Assembly (NCBI GenBank): GCA_944325235.1
Contig: CALUZE010000055.1
Coordinates: 1-8,121, forward strand
Direction: 5' to 3'
Source of the DNA: an uncultured Elusimicrobiales bacterium
GTDB taxonomy: Bacteria; Elusimicrobiota; Elusimicrobia; Elusimicrobiales; Elusimicrobiaceae
Length of the DNA: 8,121 bases
The notes under the pieces are model-generated. The model worked only from the letters and a program-made list of their open reading frames with translations. It did no database searches and was not told the origin of the DNA. Position 1 is the stretch's first letter. Each line of letters opens with the position of its first letter. This document shows positions 1 to 5,757 of the stretch, in pieces. A program made the position numbers and the translations under genes.

Positions 1-444
1 CTTCTGCTGCTGCGGGGTCAGGTCGCGGCATTTGCCGCTGTATTTGGGCGGGCGGTGTTCGGCCAGGCATTTTTGGCGGTTGGCTTCCAGTTCTTCTTCG
101 GTGCAATAGCATTTGTAGGCTTTGCCTTCGGCCAGCAGCTGGTCAATGTATTTTTTATAGATGCCCATATCCGCGCGCTGCGCCTGGTAGTAGGGGGCGT
201 CGGGGCCTTTGCTGGTGCCGTCGGGCATGGGGCCTTCGTCCCAGTTCAGGTTCATCCATTGCATCCCTTCAAAAATAGCGTCGGTAGAGGCTTGGGTGGA
301 GCGTTCTTCGTCGGTGTCTTCAATGCGCAGTAAAAACGTGCCTTTATTTTTTTTGGCAAAAAGGTAGTTGAAAAGTGCCGTGCGGACCCCTCCGATGTGC
401 AAAAATCCAGTCGGAGACGGGGCAAATCTAACTCTTACGGTCAT
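1..444 (-). CDS. gltX: Glutamyl-tRNA synthetase, N-terminal part (truncated by window edge)
   Basis: Class Ic aminoacyl-tRNA synthetase that charges tRNA-Glu with glutamate in the cytoplasm. The 148 residues present begin MTVRVRFAPSPTGFLHIGG, which holds the family's FAPSPTG block and the HIGH-type ATP-binding signature (HIGG, residues 16-19). They continue with LRIEDTD (39-45), the glutamate-site block, and with C112, C114 and C139 in the small zinc-type insert. The fourth zinc position is D141 where E. coli GluRS has histidine, so zinc binding is uncertain. Full-length enzymes are about 460-500 residues, so roughly two thirds, including the KMSKS loop and anticodon-binding domain, lie left of base 1. 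The ATG at 442-444 fits the family N-terminus exactly and is preceded by AGAGGA (456-461, minus strand) at a somewhat long 11-base spacing. The gene is divergent from the phosphoesterase gene. A GlnRS or Glu-Q-tRNA(Asp) synthetase is less likely given the overall sequence. Confidence 0.96.
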   Translation of the reverse strand, partial: MTVRVRFAPSPTGFLHIGGVRTALFNYLFAKKNKGTFLLRIEDTDEERSTQASTDAIFEGMQWMNLNWDEGPMPDGTSKGPDAPYYQAQRADMGIYKKYIDQLLAEGKAYKCYCTEEELEANRQKCLAEHRPPKYSGKCRDLTPQQQK

Positions 445-491
445 AGGGTGTTGTATCCTCTGTGTTATTTATAGTGTACGTATATAGATAT

Positions 492-520
492 ATTATACTT
501 ATTATGGAAAATTTTTTAAA
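492..520 (-). promoter_or_regulatory. Probable sigma70 promoter of gltX
   Basis: On the minus strand a perfect TATAAT (492-497) lies 17 bases from TTTAAA (515-520), a 4/6 match to the -35 consensus. Transcription would start near 485, giving a leader of about 40 bases that contains the AGAGGA Shine-Dalgarno sequence. The whole 445-548 gap is very AT-rich, so chance matches are likely and the -35 is weak. On the plus strand TATACT (494-499) overlaps the same bases and could serve the divergent phosphoesterase gene, but I see no convincing -35 for it. Confidence 0.5.
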
Positions 521-549
521 ATATATAAAAGTAAGTTTAAATAACTTTT

Positions 550-557
550 GGAGAGGG
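550..557 (+). promoter_or_regulatory. Ribosome binding site that sets the phosphoesterase start
   Basis: GGAGAGGG lies just before GTG at 560-562. Its GGAG core is six bases from that GTG. The only upstream in-frame alternative, TTG at 548, has no Shine-Dalgarno sequence before it and would place this one inside the gene. This favours the GTG start. Confidence 0.7.
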
Positions 558-559
558 TT

Positions 560-1639
560 GTGAGTGCATTTTTTATTGTGGCTTCTATCGTATTGTGGCT
601 GATGCAGGTGACGGTAGGGGCGTGGCTGTTTTGGGCGTTTCCGCAGGTGGGGTGGAAGGTGCCGGTGGCGATACTGCCGGTGGCGATGACGCTCTTTTTC
701 CGCTTTGCGATGGAATATACCCGCGCCCATTGGGGCGCGTGGGAAAGCGTGCTGTATTATGTGGCGTATGCCTGGGCGGGGCTTGTATTTTTGGCTTTTT
801 GCATTTGTGCGGTATGCGCGGTCGTGCAGTGGGTGTTGTTTTTCTTTCACATCCAGGCCCGCACGTGGCTGGGGCCGGTGAGCGTGGGGCTGATGCTTTT
901 CACGGCGGTGCTGGCGGTGTACGGGGGAATTTCCACCCCGCGCGTCAAACGTATGGCCGTTACGGTGCCCGGCGCTCCTAAAATGAAGCTGGCCTTATTG
1001 TCGGACGCCCACCTGGGAATCGGCGTGTCGTTAAACCGCTTGGATAAGGCGCTCAAACGCCTGGAAGCCGAACAGCCCGACGCATTATTGGTGCTGGGGG
1101 ACATTTTTGAATACGGTCCGAACCGCTCCGCTTATGCCCAACGTTTGGCGCAAGTCCGCACGCCGCTGGGCGCGTACGGCGTGTTTGGCAATCACGAGTA
1201 TTATGTCGGGTACGACAACTCCAAAAATTTTTTTAAAGAGGCCGGCATTACCCTGTTGGAAAACGATTCCGTGCAAATGCCCAACGGCGTGACCGTGGCC
1301 GGCGTGAAAGACGTACGCACGGCGCACGTGTCCGCGGAGGAAGTGCGGCAGCTGCTGGGCCGGACGGACGCTTCCAACCCCCTTATTTATTTAAGCCACA
1401 CCCCGCTCTATGCCGACGAGGCCGCCGCGTCCGGCGCGGACTTGATGTTCAGCGGGCACACCCACAACGGGCAGATTTTTCCGTTTAATTACCTGGTGTA
1501 TTTGCAATTCCCGCGGATTTACGGCTGGTATACCGTGGGCGATATGCAGTTCTACATCACGTCCGGCATTTTTTACTGGGGCATTCCGCTGCGGTTTTTG
1601 GCGCCGGCCGAAATCCCGATTATAGAGGTCAACCCATGA
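560..1639 (+). CDS. Membrane-anchored calcineurin-like metallophosphoesterase
   Basis: A 359-residue protein with an N-terminal membrane part and a C-terminal metallophosphoesterase domain. Four hydrophobic segments are visible at about residues 4-27, 34-51, 64-96 and 104-123. The catalytic domain then shows the family metal ligands in order: DAH (149-151), GD (180-181), GNHE (210-213), SH (279-280) and GHTH (299-302). These bind two metal ions and support phosphoester hydrolysis. The substrate cannot be read from sequence. Relatives of this layout (YkuE/YaeI-like) include LpxG, the lipid A pathway UDP-diacylglucosamine hydrolase of Chlamydia. That role is possible here because the window also encodes LptE, but it is inference. 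The GTG start is chosen for its Shine-Dalgarno sequence; a TTG four codons earlier is the alternative. The last four bases overlap the GH3 gene start (ATGA), which implies one transcript and translational coupling. Confidence 0.9.
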   Translation: MSAFFIVASIVLWLMQVTVGAWLFWAFPQVGWKVPVAILPVAMTLFFRFAMEYTRAHWGAWESVLYYVAYAWAGLVFLAFCICAVCAVVQWVLFFFHIQARTWLGPVSVGLMLFTAVLAVYGGISTPRVKRMAVTVPGAPKMKLALLSDAHLGIGVSLNRLDKALKRLEAEQPDALLVLGDIFEYGPNRSAYAQRLAQVRTPLGAYGVFGNHEYYVGYDNSKNFFKEAGITLLENDSVQMPNGVTVAGVKDVRTAHVSAEEVRQLLGRTDASNPLIYLSHTPLYADEAAASGADLMFSGHTHNGQIFPFNYLVYLQFPRIYGWYTVGDMQFYITSGIFYWGIPLRFLAPAEIPIIEVNP

Positions 1640-3264
1640 AACGCTGGCTGCTGGCACTGCTCTTGTGTATGGCGCTTCCCGTATGGGGGGAAGTGCAGTT
1701 TGACGATTTATCCTACGAAGAAAAATTAGGGCAGACGCTGGTGGTATTTGTGGACGTGGACAGCGCCGAGCTGGTTCGCCCCGCCATAGAAGCGGGCAAA
1801 ATCGGCGGCGTGTTAATCCAGTGGGGCACATACTCGCTGGAGCAAACCAAAGAGCTGGTAAAAACCTTGCAAGGCTGGGCGGCCAAAAGCCCGCATAAAA
1901 TCCCGCTGTTCATTTCCATTGATTACGAAGGCGGCACCGTGTATACCCCCATTACGCTGGGGTTTGACTACCTGCCCACCAATATGATGTTGGCCGCCGC
2001 GCAGGACGAAGCCGGCGCGGCCTCCATTGCGTATTTGGCCGGGTTAGAGTTGCGCCGGGCGGGCGTACATATCAATTTTTCCCCGGTGTTGGACGTAAAC
2101 AATAACCCCAACAATCCTATTATCGGCGTGCGGTCCTTCGGGTCCGACCCGGCCAACGTGACCAAAATGGGCATTTCCCTGATGAACGGTTTTAAAGCGG
2201 CGGGGATTATCAGCGTGGTAAAGCACTTTCCGGGGCACGGGGATACGTCTACGGATTCGCACTACGAGGTGCCGGTGGTCAAAGACAGCTACGAACAACT
2301 GCAAAAAATCCACCTGGCCCCGTTTGCCGAGGCCGTGCGCCAAGGGGTGCCCGGCGTGATGACGGGGCACGTGCTGTATCCGGCATTGGACAGCAAAAAC
2401 ATTGCCACATTTTCCAAGCCGATTTTGCAGGATTTATTGCGCCATAAAATGGGTTTTAAAGGCATTATCGTAACGGACAGTTTGGATATGAAAAGCGCCA
2501 CCACGTTTTGCACCATCGCGGGCTGTGCCGTGCGGGCCTTGGCCAGCGGGGCGGATATGATTTTATTGGGGCGTTATATTAAACCGCTGACGGTGTTCAA
2601 CCAGATTTTACGGCAAACCGAACAACAAAAACTGCAACCCCGCGTGGAGGAAGCGGCCCGACGGATTTTTGATTTAAAAAAACAGCTGGGCCTGCTGGAC
2701 GGCCCGCGCGAAGTACCCACGCCGATTGAAGAAGCCTACCGGGTGGAAATGGAAAAAATCAGCAACGCTTCCGTCACCCGCGTGCGGGACCGCAAACGCC
2801 TCTTGCCGTTCGTGCCGCCGCTGGGCAAAAAGCCTACGGTGTGTGCGGTGTTTTTTGCGCCGTCGCGCTTTGCCGACCAGCTGACGACGTTTTCGAAACC
2901 GTTTTTGGAAAAAGGGTGGAATATCCGCACGTATAACGCTTCGCTTACCCCGCGCAAAAAAGACAGCCAGCGCGCCGCCGCCTGCGCCAAAGGGGCCGAT
3001 TTGCTGATTGTGACCAGCCTGCAATGGGCCGACAAAACCAACATCAACCAGAAAAACGCCATCAACGGGCTGATTAAGGAAAACCCCAACACGGTGTTTA
3101 TTTCCACCATGAGCCCGTACGATATAAAAAATTACCCGGAGGCGGACGTTGTGCTGGCCACCTACGGGTTAAATAAATATGCACTGGAAACTGCGGCAAA
3201 CATCATTTTGGGCAATTTGCCCGCGCGGGGCGTGCTGCCCGTGCAGCTGCGGCTGCCTAATTAA
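1636..3264 (+). CDS. Exported GH3 family beta-N-acetylhexosaminidase-like protein (NagZ/YbbD type)
   Basis: Predicted periplasmic glycoside hydrolase of family 3, probably cleaving N-acetylglucosaminyl bonds in peptidoglycan or its fragments. Residues 1-18 form a Sec signal peptide (MKRWLLALLLCMALPVWG). It is not a lipobox, because leucine precedes C11. The TIM-barrel domain (about 25-350) carries IDYEGG (95-100), GVRSFG (164-169), KHFPGHGDT (196-204), the Asp-His pair D207/H209 of the DSH loop used by NagZ enzymes as acid/base, and the nucleophile D281 in TDSLDM. A second domain (about 370-542), ending with the SPYDI and LATYG blocks, matches the C-terminal domain of Bacillus NagZ/YbbD and is absent from short proteobacterial NagZ. 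Oddity: T104 stands where NagZ enzymes have a substrate-contacting arginine, so specificity may differ. AGAGG (1624-1628) sits seven bases before the ATG, and the start overlaps the phosphoesterase stop. Confidence 0.9.
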   Translation: MKRWLLALLLCMALPVWGEVQFDDLSYEEKLGQTLVVFVDVDSAELVRPAIEAGKIGGVLIQWGTYSLEQTKELVKTLQGWAAKSPHKIPLFISIDYEGGTVYTPITLGFDYLPTNMMLAAAQDEAGAASIAYLAGLELRRAGVHINFSPVLDVNNNPNNPIIGVRSFGSDPANVTKMGISLMNGFKAAGIISVVKHFPGHGDTSTDSHYEVPVVKDSYEQLQKIHLAPFAEAVRQGVPGVMTGHVLYPALDSKNIATFSKPILQDLLRHKMGFKGIIVTDSLDMKSATTFCTIAGCAVRALASGADMILLGRYIKPLTVFNQILRQTEQQKLQPRVEEAARRIFDLKKQLGLLDGPREVPTPIEEAYRVEMEKISNASVTRVRDRKRLLPFVPPLGKKPTVCAVFFAPSRFADQLTTFSKPFLEKGWNIRTYNASLTPRKKDSQRAAACAKGADLLIVTSLQWADKTNINQKNAINGLIKENPNTVFISTMSPYDIKNYPEADVVLATYGLNKYALETAANIILGNLPARGVLPVQLRLPN

Positions 3265-3914
3265 TTCTTCTGCGGATTCCGGCGGGCGTTCCAAAATTCG
3301 TACACGGCTGGCAGCAGGGAAATGACAATAATCGCCACCACCACATAGTGAAAGTGGTTCTGCACTACCGGTAAATCCGCAAAGAAATACCCGCCCAGCG
3401 TAAACGCCAATACCCACAGCGCCGCGCCGATTAAGTTATACGAAGCAAAGTGGAAATACGTCATTTTGCCAATGCCCGCCACAAACGGCGCAAAGGTGCG
3501 AATAATCGGAATAAAACGGGCCAAAATAATGGTTTTTCCGCCGTATTTTTCGTAAAACGCGTGGGCCTTGTTGAGGTGGTCTTTATTTAAAAAGATACTG
3601 TCCTCTTTGGTAAACACTTTTGGCCCCAGCCACTTGCCGATTTCGTAGTTGCAAAAATCACCCAATACGGCCGCCGCAAACACGACGGGAATCAGCCAGT
3701 ACAAATTGATGGCGCTGCCTTCGGCCGCGGCCAAAGCGCCGCAGGCAAACAACAGCGAGTCCCCCGGCAAAAAGGGCGTTACCACCAGCCCCGTTTCGCA
3801 AAACACCACCACAAAAATCACCACATATAACCAGACGCCCATCCAGGCCGCCCAGGAGTTCAAATGCACGTCCAGGTGCAAAAAAATATCTACGATTTGA
3901 GATAACAATTCCAT
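3261..3914 (-). CDS. DedA family inner-membrane protein
   Basis: A 217-residue polytopic inner-membrane protein of the DedA (SNARE-associated/VTT) family. Members are linked to undecaprenyl-phosphate or phospholipid translocation, membrane-potential maintenance and drug or alkaline tolerance; which of these applies here is not shown. The N-terminus MELL and the block CETGLVVTPFLPGDSLLF (39-56) resemble YqjA/YghB closely. E40 and D52 match the acidic residues essential in YqjA, and R133 and R139 in the RFIPIIR block match its essential arginines. The motif GKMTYFHFASYNLIGAALW (149-167) completes the family signature. Hydrophobic stretches lie near 27-47, 54-64, 72-85, 162-177 and 187-202. The ATG at 3912-3914 fits the family start but lacks a Shine-Dalgarno sequence. 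The gene converges on the GH3 gene and diverges from the outer-membrane protein gene. Confidence 0.95.
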   Translation of the reverse strand: MELLSQIVDIFLHLDVHLNSWAAWMGVWLYVVIFVVVFCETGLVVTPFLPGDSLLFACGALAAAEGSAINLYWLIPVVFAAAVLGDFCNYEIGKWLGPKVFTKEDSIFLNKDHLNKAHAFYEKYGGKTIILARFIPIIRTFAPFVAGIGKMTYFHFASYNLIGAALWVLAFTLGGYFFADLPVVQNHFHYVVVAIIVISLLPAVYEFWNARRNPQKN

Positions 3915-3920
3915 ATATAG

Positions 3921-3929
3921 ATTGTACCA
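3921..3929 (-). promoter_or_regulatory. Extended -10 promoter of the DedA gene
   Basis: On the minus strand TGGTACAAT fits an extended -10 element (TGn followed by a 5/6 match to TATAAT). Only six bases separate it from the ATG at 3914, so transcription would begin at or within a base or two of the start codon. No convincing -35 is present at 17-18 bases. The nearest purine-rich block, GGAGGG (3940-3945, minus strand), is about 25 bases from the ATG and too far to serve as its ribosome site. Confidence 0.5.
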
Positions 3930-3962
3930 AATCCGTTTTCCCTCCGCAGGCGCAGAAAAAAA

Positions 3963-3991
3963 TTGACGGCAAAAGACAATAATGCTATTAT
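3963..3991 (+). promoter_or_regulatory. Strong sigma70 promoter of the outer-membrane protein gene
   Basis: TTGACG (3963-3968) and TATTAT (3986-3991) each match the sigma70 consensus at 5 of 6 bases and are separated by exactly 17 bases. Transcription should start near 3998, giving a leader of about 27 bases that ends in GGGGGA before the ATG at 4025. Confidence 0.8.
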
Positions 3992-4013
3992 TTACTTACC
4001 GGTAAGTAAATAA
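3988..4013. promoter_or_regulatory. Perfect 26-base palindrome, probable repressor operator
   Basis: Thirteen bases, TTATTTACTTACC, are followed directly by their exact reverse complement with no spacer or mismatch. The palindrome overlaps the last four bases of the -10 element and covers the predicted transcription start, a classical position for a repressor to block RNA polymerase. The core ACTTACCGGTAAGT resembles operators of TetR/AcrR-family dimers, but that assignment is inference and no regulator gene lies in the window. Because transcription should begin inside it, only about half would be in the RNA, which argues against an RNA hairpin role. Confidence 0.72.
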
Positions 4014-4024
4014 ATGGGGGACTT

Positions 4025-4693
4025 ATGAAATTCTGCAAATGTGTTGCACTCACAGCCGGGATGCTGGCAGCTGGGTTTTGTATGGCCGGGAGCGTGTATG
4101 CGAAATCTTATGTGGCGCCAAAGTGGATGTTTAGCGTGGGGGGAATCCTTTCCCCGGTGGAGTTGGGCAGCGACTGGGGGGAAATGAATGTAGTGGATGT
4201 GACTCGCAAAATAGAGCACGACTCCAAATTGGGAGAGCCCGGCCTGGGGCTGGATGCGCAGGCAATGTACTTTGTACATCCGAATGTAGCGGTGGGATTG
4301 GAAGCCGCCCAAGAGTGGTTCCCGGAGGAAGTGTCCAGCGGGTGGTGGGTGCGAGGAAAAACCAGCCAACAGCGGTACCTGGCTTCTATGCGGGTGTATT
4401 TAAACCCGCAAAGCAAAACAATGATGTATGCGGCGTTGGGGGGTGGAATAGCCCATACGAAATTCAGTATTAATTTTTCGCCGGAGGAGGAATTTTCCTA
4501 CACGGGGTTTGCCTACTATGCCGGATTAGGCGTGGAACGGAGATTCAATGAACGCTGGAGCGTGGGGGTTGAACTGCGCTATAACGGGAACAAATTCCAC
4601 GATAAACACCTAATTTTCAATGGCGACCAGATGGAAGTATCACATCAAGCCAATTATCTGTCCAGCACGCTGCGGGCCAGTTATCGGATTTAA
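4025..4693 (+). CDS. Small outer-membrane beta-barrel protein
   Basis: A 222-residue exported protein. Residues 1-26 form a Sec signal peptide ending VYA before K27. The mature part is rich in alternating polar/hydrophobic stretches with Tyr, Trp and Gly, typical of an eight-strand barrel of the OmpW/OmpA-transmembrane-like class. Examples are AQAMYFVHPNVAVGLEAA (79-96), YLASMRVYLNP, MMYAALGGGIA, FAYYAGLGVERRF and WSVGVELRYNG. The phrase YAGLGVERRFNERWSVGVEL is characteristic of this broad fold. I do not recognise a specific member, and its function (porin-like, receptor, stress protein) is unknown. The last residue is Ile (SYRI) where most barrel proteins end in Phe, Tyr or Trp. The gene stands alone between its own promoter/operator and terminator, so it appears to be a separately controlled unit. 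A GGGGGA (4016-4021) serves as the ribosome site at a short spacing. Confidence 0.83.
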   Translation: MKFCKCVALTAGMLAAGFCMAGSVYAKSYVAPKWMFSVGGILSPVELGSDWGEMNVVDVTRKIEHDSKLGEPGLGLDAQAMYFVHPNVAVGLEAAQEWFPEEVSSGWWVRGKTSQQRYLASMRVYLNPQSKTMMYAALGGGIAHTKFSINFSPEEEFSYTGFAYYAGLGVERRFNERWSVGVELRYNGNKFHDKHLIFNGDQMEVSHQANYLSSTLRASYRI

Positions 4694-4695
4694 GG

Positions 4696-4722
4696 AAACG
4701 GGGGGAAAACGGGGGGAACGGG
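4696..4722 (+). repeat. G-rich tandem repeat of 11-base period in the 3' untranslated region
   Basis: The 12-mer AAACGGGGGGAA occurs at 4696-4707 and again at 4707-4718, sharing one base, and is followed by a shorter AACGGG (4717-4722). The run fills the space between the stop codon and the terminator hairpin. The two G6 tracts plus one G3 do not meet the usual four-tract rule for a three-layer quadruplex. Confidence 0.65.
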
Positions 4723-4747
4723 AGCTCTTGCAAAAGGGCTCCCTTTT
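4720..4747 (+). terminator. Intrinsic terminator of the outer-membrane protein gene
   Basis: A ten-pair stem (GGGAGCTCTT with AAGGGCTCCC, one G-T wobble) encloses a GCAA tetraloop of the stable GNRA type (4730-4733). It is followed at once by TTTTATTT. The T tract overlaps the stop codon of the convergent holA gene. The opposite strand has no T tract after the hairpin, so it should act in one direction only. Confidence 0.9.
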
Positions 4748-5756
4748 ATTTGTTAAACAACGTAAGCAAAATGCCTTTGAGCAGAATTTTGGGGTCGGCC
4801 GAGGTGGAAGATTTAAACGCGCTGTCGGCGTCTATGATGCGGTTTAGGGCGTTTAAAAAGTTTTTCTGCGGGGGGAACGCGCGCGCCTGATTGACCAGGC
4901 GGCTTTCCCAGTACATCAGCCCCGCCGCCCGCAAAATTTCGGACGGTGCCAGGCCCGCTTCGCTCAAGCGTTTGATGCGCGCCATCTTTAAAATCGGGAA
5001 CGTCATCTTGCTCAAAATGGCCACGGGTTCTTCGCCGTCGTCCACCAGTTTGTCCACCAGTTTTACGGCGCGGTTTTTGTTGCAGGCGGTAATGGCGTTG
5101 GAAAGTTCAAAGGGGTTTTCTTCCTTGCTAAAGCCGATGCAGGCCAGCACGTCATCTTTTGTGATGGTTTTGTCGGCGCGGTCGGCGGTGTAGAGGGAGA
5201 TTTTTTCAATTTCGTTTTCCAGCGCGTTCAGTTCGCTGCCGACGCTTTCGCACAGCAAGTCTACGGAATTAAAATCCGGGCGGAGGCCTTTTTCCTGCAT
5301 TTTTTGGCGTACCCAGGCGTTGAGTTCATCTTTTTTCAGCTCGTCAAAATTTACCACCCTTCCGGCATCCGCACACACTTCGGCCAGCACTTTTTCCGTC
5401 TTCATTTTTTTGGCGTCGTTGTGCGTCAAAATAAGCGTGGTGGTGGGCAGCGGGTTATCCAAATAGCGGATGAGGGCTTCCTTAGGGTCTTTGCGCAGTT
5501 TTTCAATGCCGGTCAGCACCACCAGGCGGTTGTCCGAAAACACGGGCGACGTATTGGCCAGCGCCAGCACTTCGCCCATATCGGCTTTGTCGGCCTCGCT
5601 TTGGAAAAAGTTGAAATCGTCCGGGTGGAGGATAGAACGAATTTTTTGAATGACCAAATTTTTGCGATAGACGTCTTCCCCCGTCAGCAAATAGACGGGG
5701 GAAACGGTATTTTTGGCAAGTTCTGCGTTTAGCTTTTCGGCGGTGAGTCTGGACAT
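4746..5756 (-). CDS. holA: DNA polymerase III subunit delta
   Basis: The 336-residue delta subunit of the clamp-loader complex, which opens the beta sliding clamp and loads it on primed DNA. The length is typical for the family (about 330-345). Recognisable blocks are VYLLTGEDVY (21-30) at the start of the first AAA+-like domain, FSDNRLVVLTGIEKL (73-87), and CESVGSELNALENEIEKISLY (169-189), the family's hallmark in the second domain. The C-terminal collar region follows with NPFELSNAI (214-222) and VDKLVDDGEEPVAILSKM (234-251). As in other delta subunits, no Walker A motif is seen. It lies one base after the lptE stop and has no clear Shine-Dalgarno sequence, so translation is probably coupled to lptE. 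The leuS-lptE-holA order equals that of E. coli. Its end abuts the U tract of the convergent terminator. Confidence 0.95.
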   Translation of the reverse strand: MSRLTAEKLNAELAKNTVSPVYLLTGEDVYRKNLVIQKIRSILHPDDFNFFQSEADKADMGEVLALANTSPVFSDNRLVVLTGIEKLRKDPKEALIRYLDNPLPTTTLILTHNDAKKMKTEKVLAEVCADAGRVVNFDELKKDELNAWVRQKMQEKGLRPDFNSVDLLCESVGSELNALENEIEKISLYTADRADKTITKDDVLACIGFSKEENPFELSNAITACNKNRAVKLVDKLVDDGEEPVAILSKMTFPILKMARIKRLSEAGLAPSEILRAAGLMYWESRLVNQARAFPPQKNFLNALNRIIDADSAFKSSTSADPKILLKGILLTLFNK

Positions 5757-5757
5757 T

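Noticed and set aside
548..559. TTG start for the phosphoesterase, four codons earlier
   Set aside because: No ribosome site precedes it and it would place the GGAGAGGG site inside the coding region. GTG at 560 fits better, though the difference is small.
3208..3222. Inverted repeat GGGCA/TGCCC near the end of the GH3 gene
   Set aside because: Short, in coding sequence and without a T run on either strand. Consistent with codon-driven chance.
3243..3264. Small hairpin GCAGC/GCTGC before the GH3 stop as a terminator
   Set aside because: The stem has only five pairs and is followed by TAATTAATTCTT, not a T run. It lies inside the coding sequence.
4014..4028. Four-codon mini reading frame (ATG GGG GAC TTA TGA) whose stop overlaps the barrel protein start
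   Set aside because: It has no Shine-Dalgarno sequence of its own, its GGGG is needed as the ribosome site for the real gene, and such a short frame easily arises by chance.
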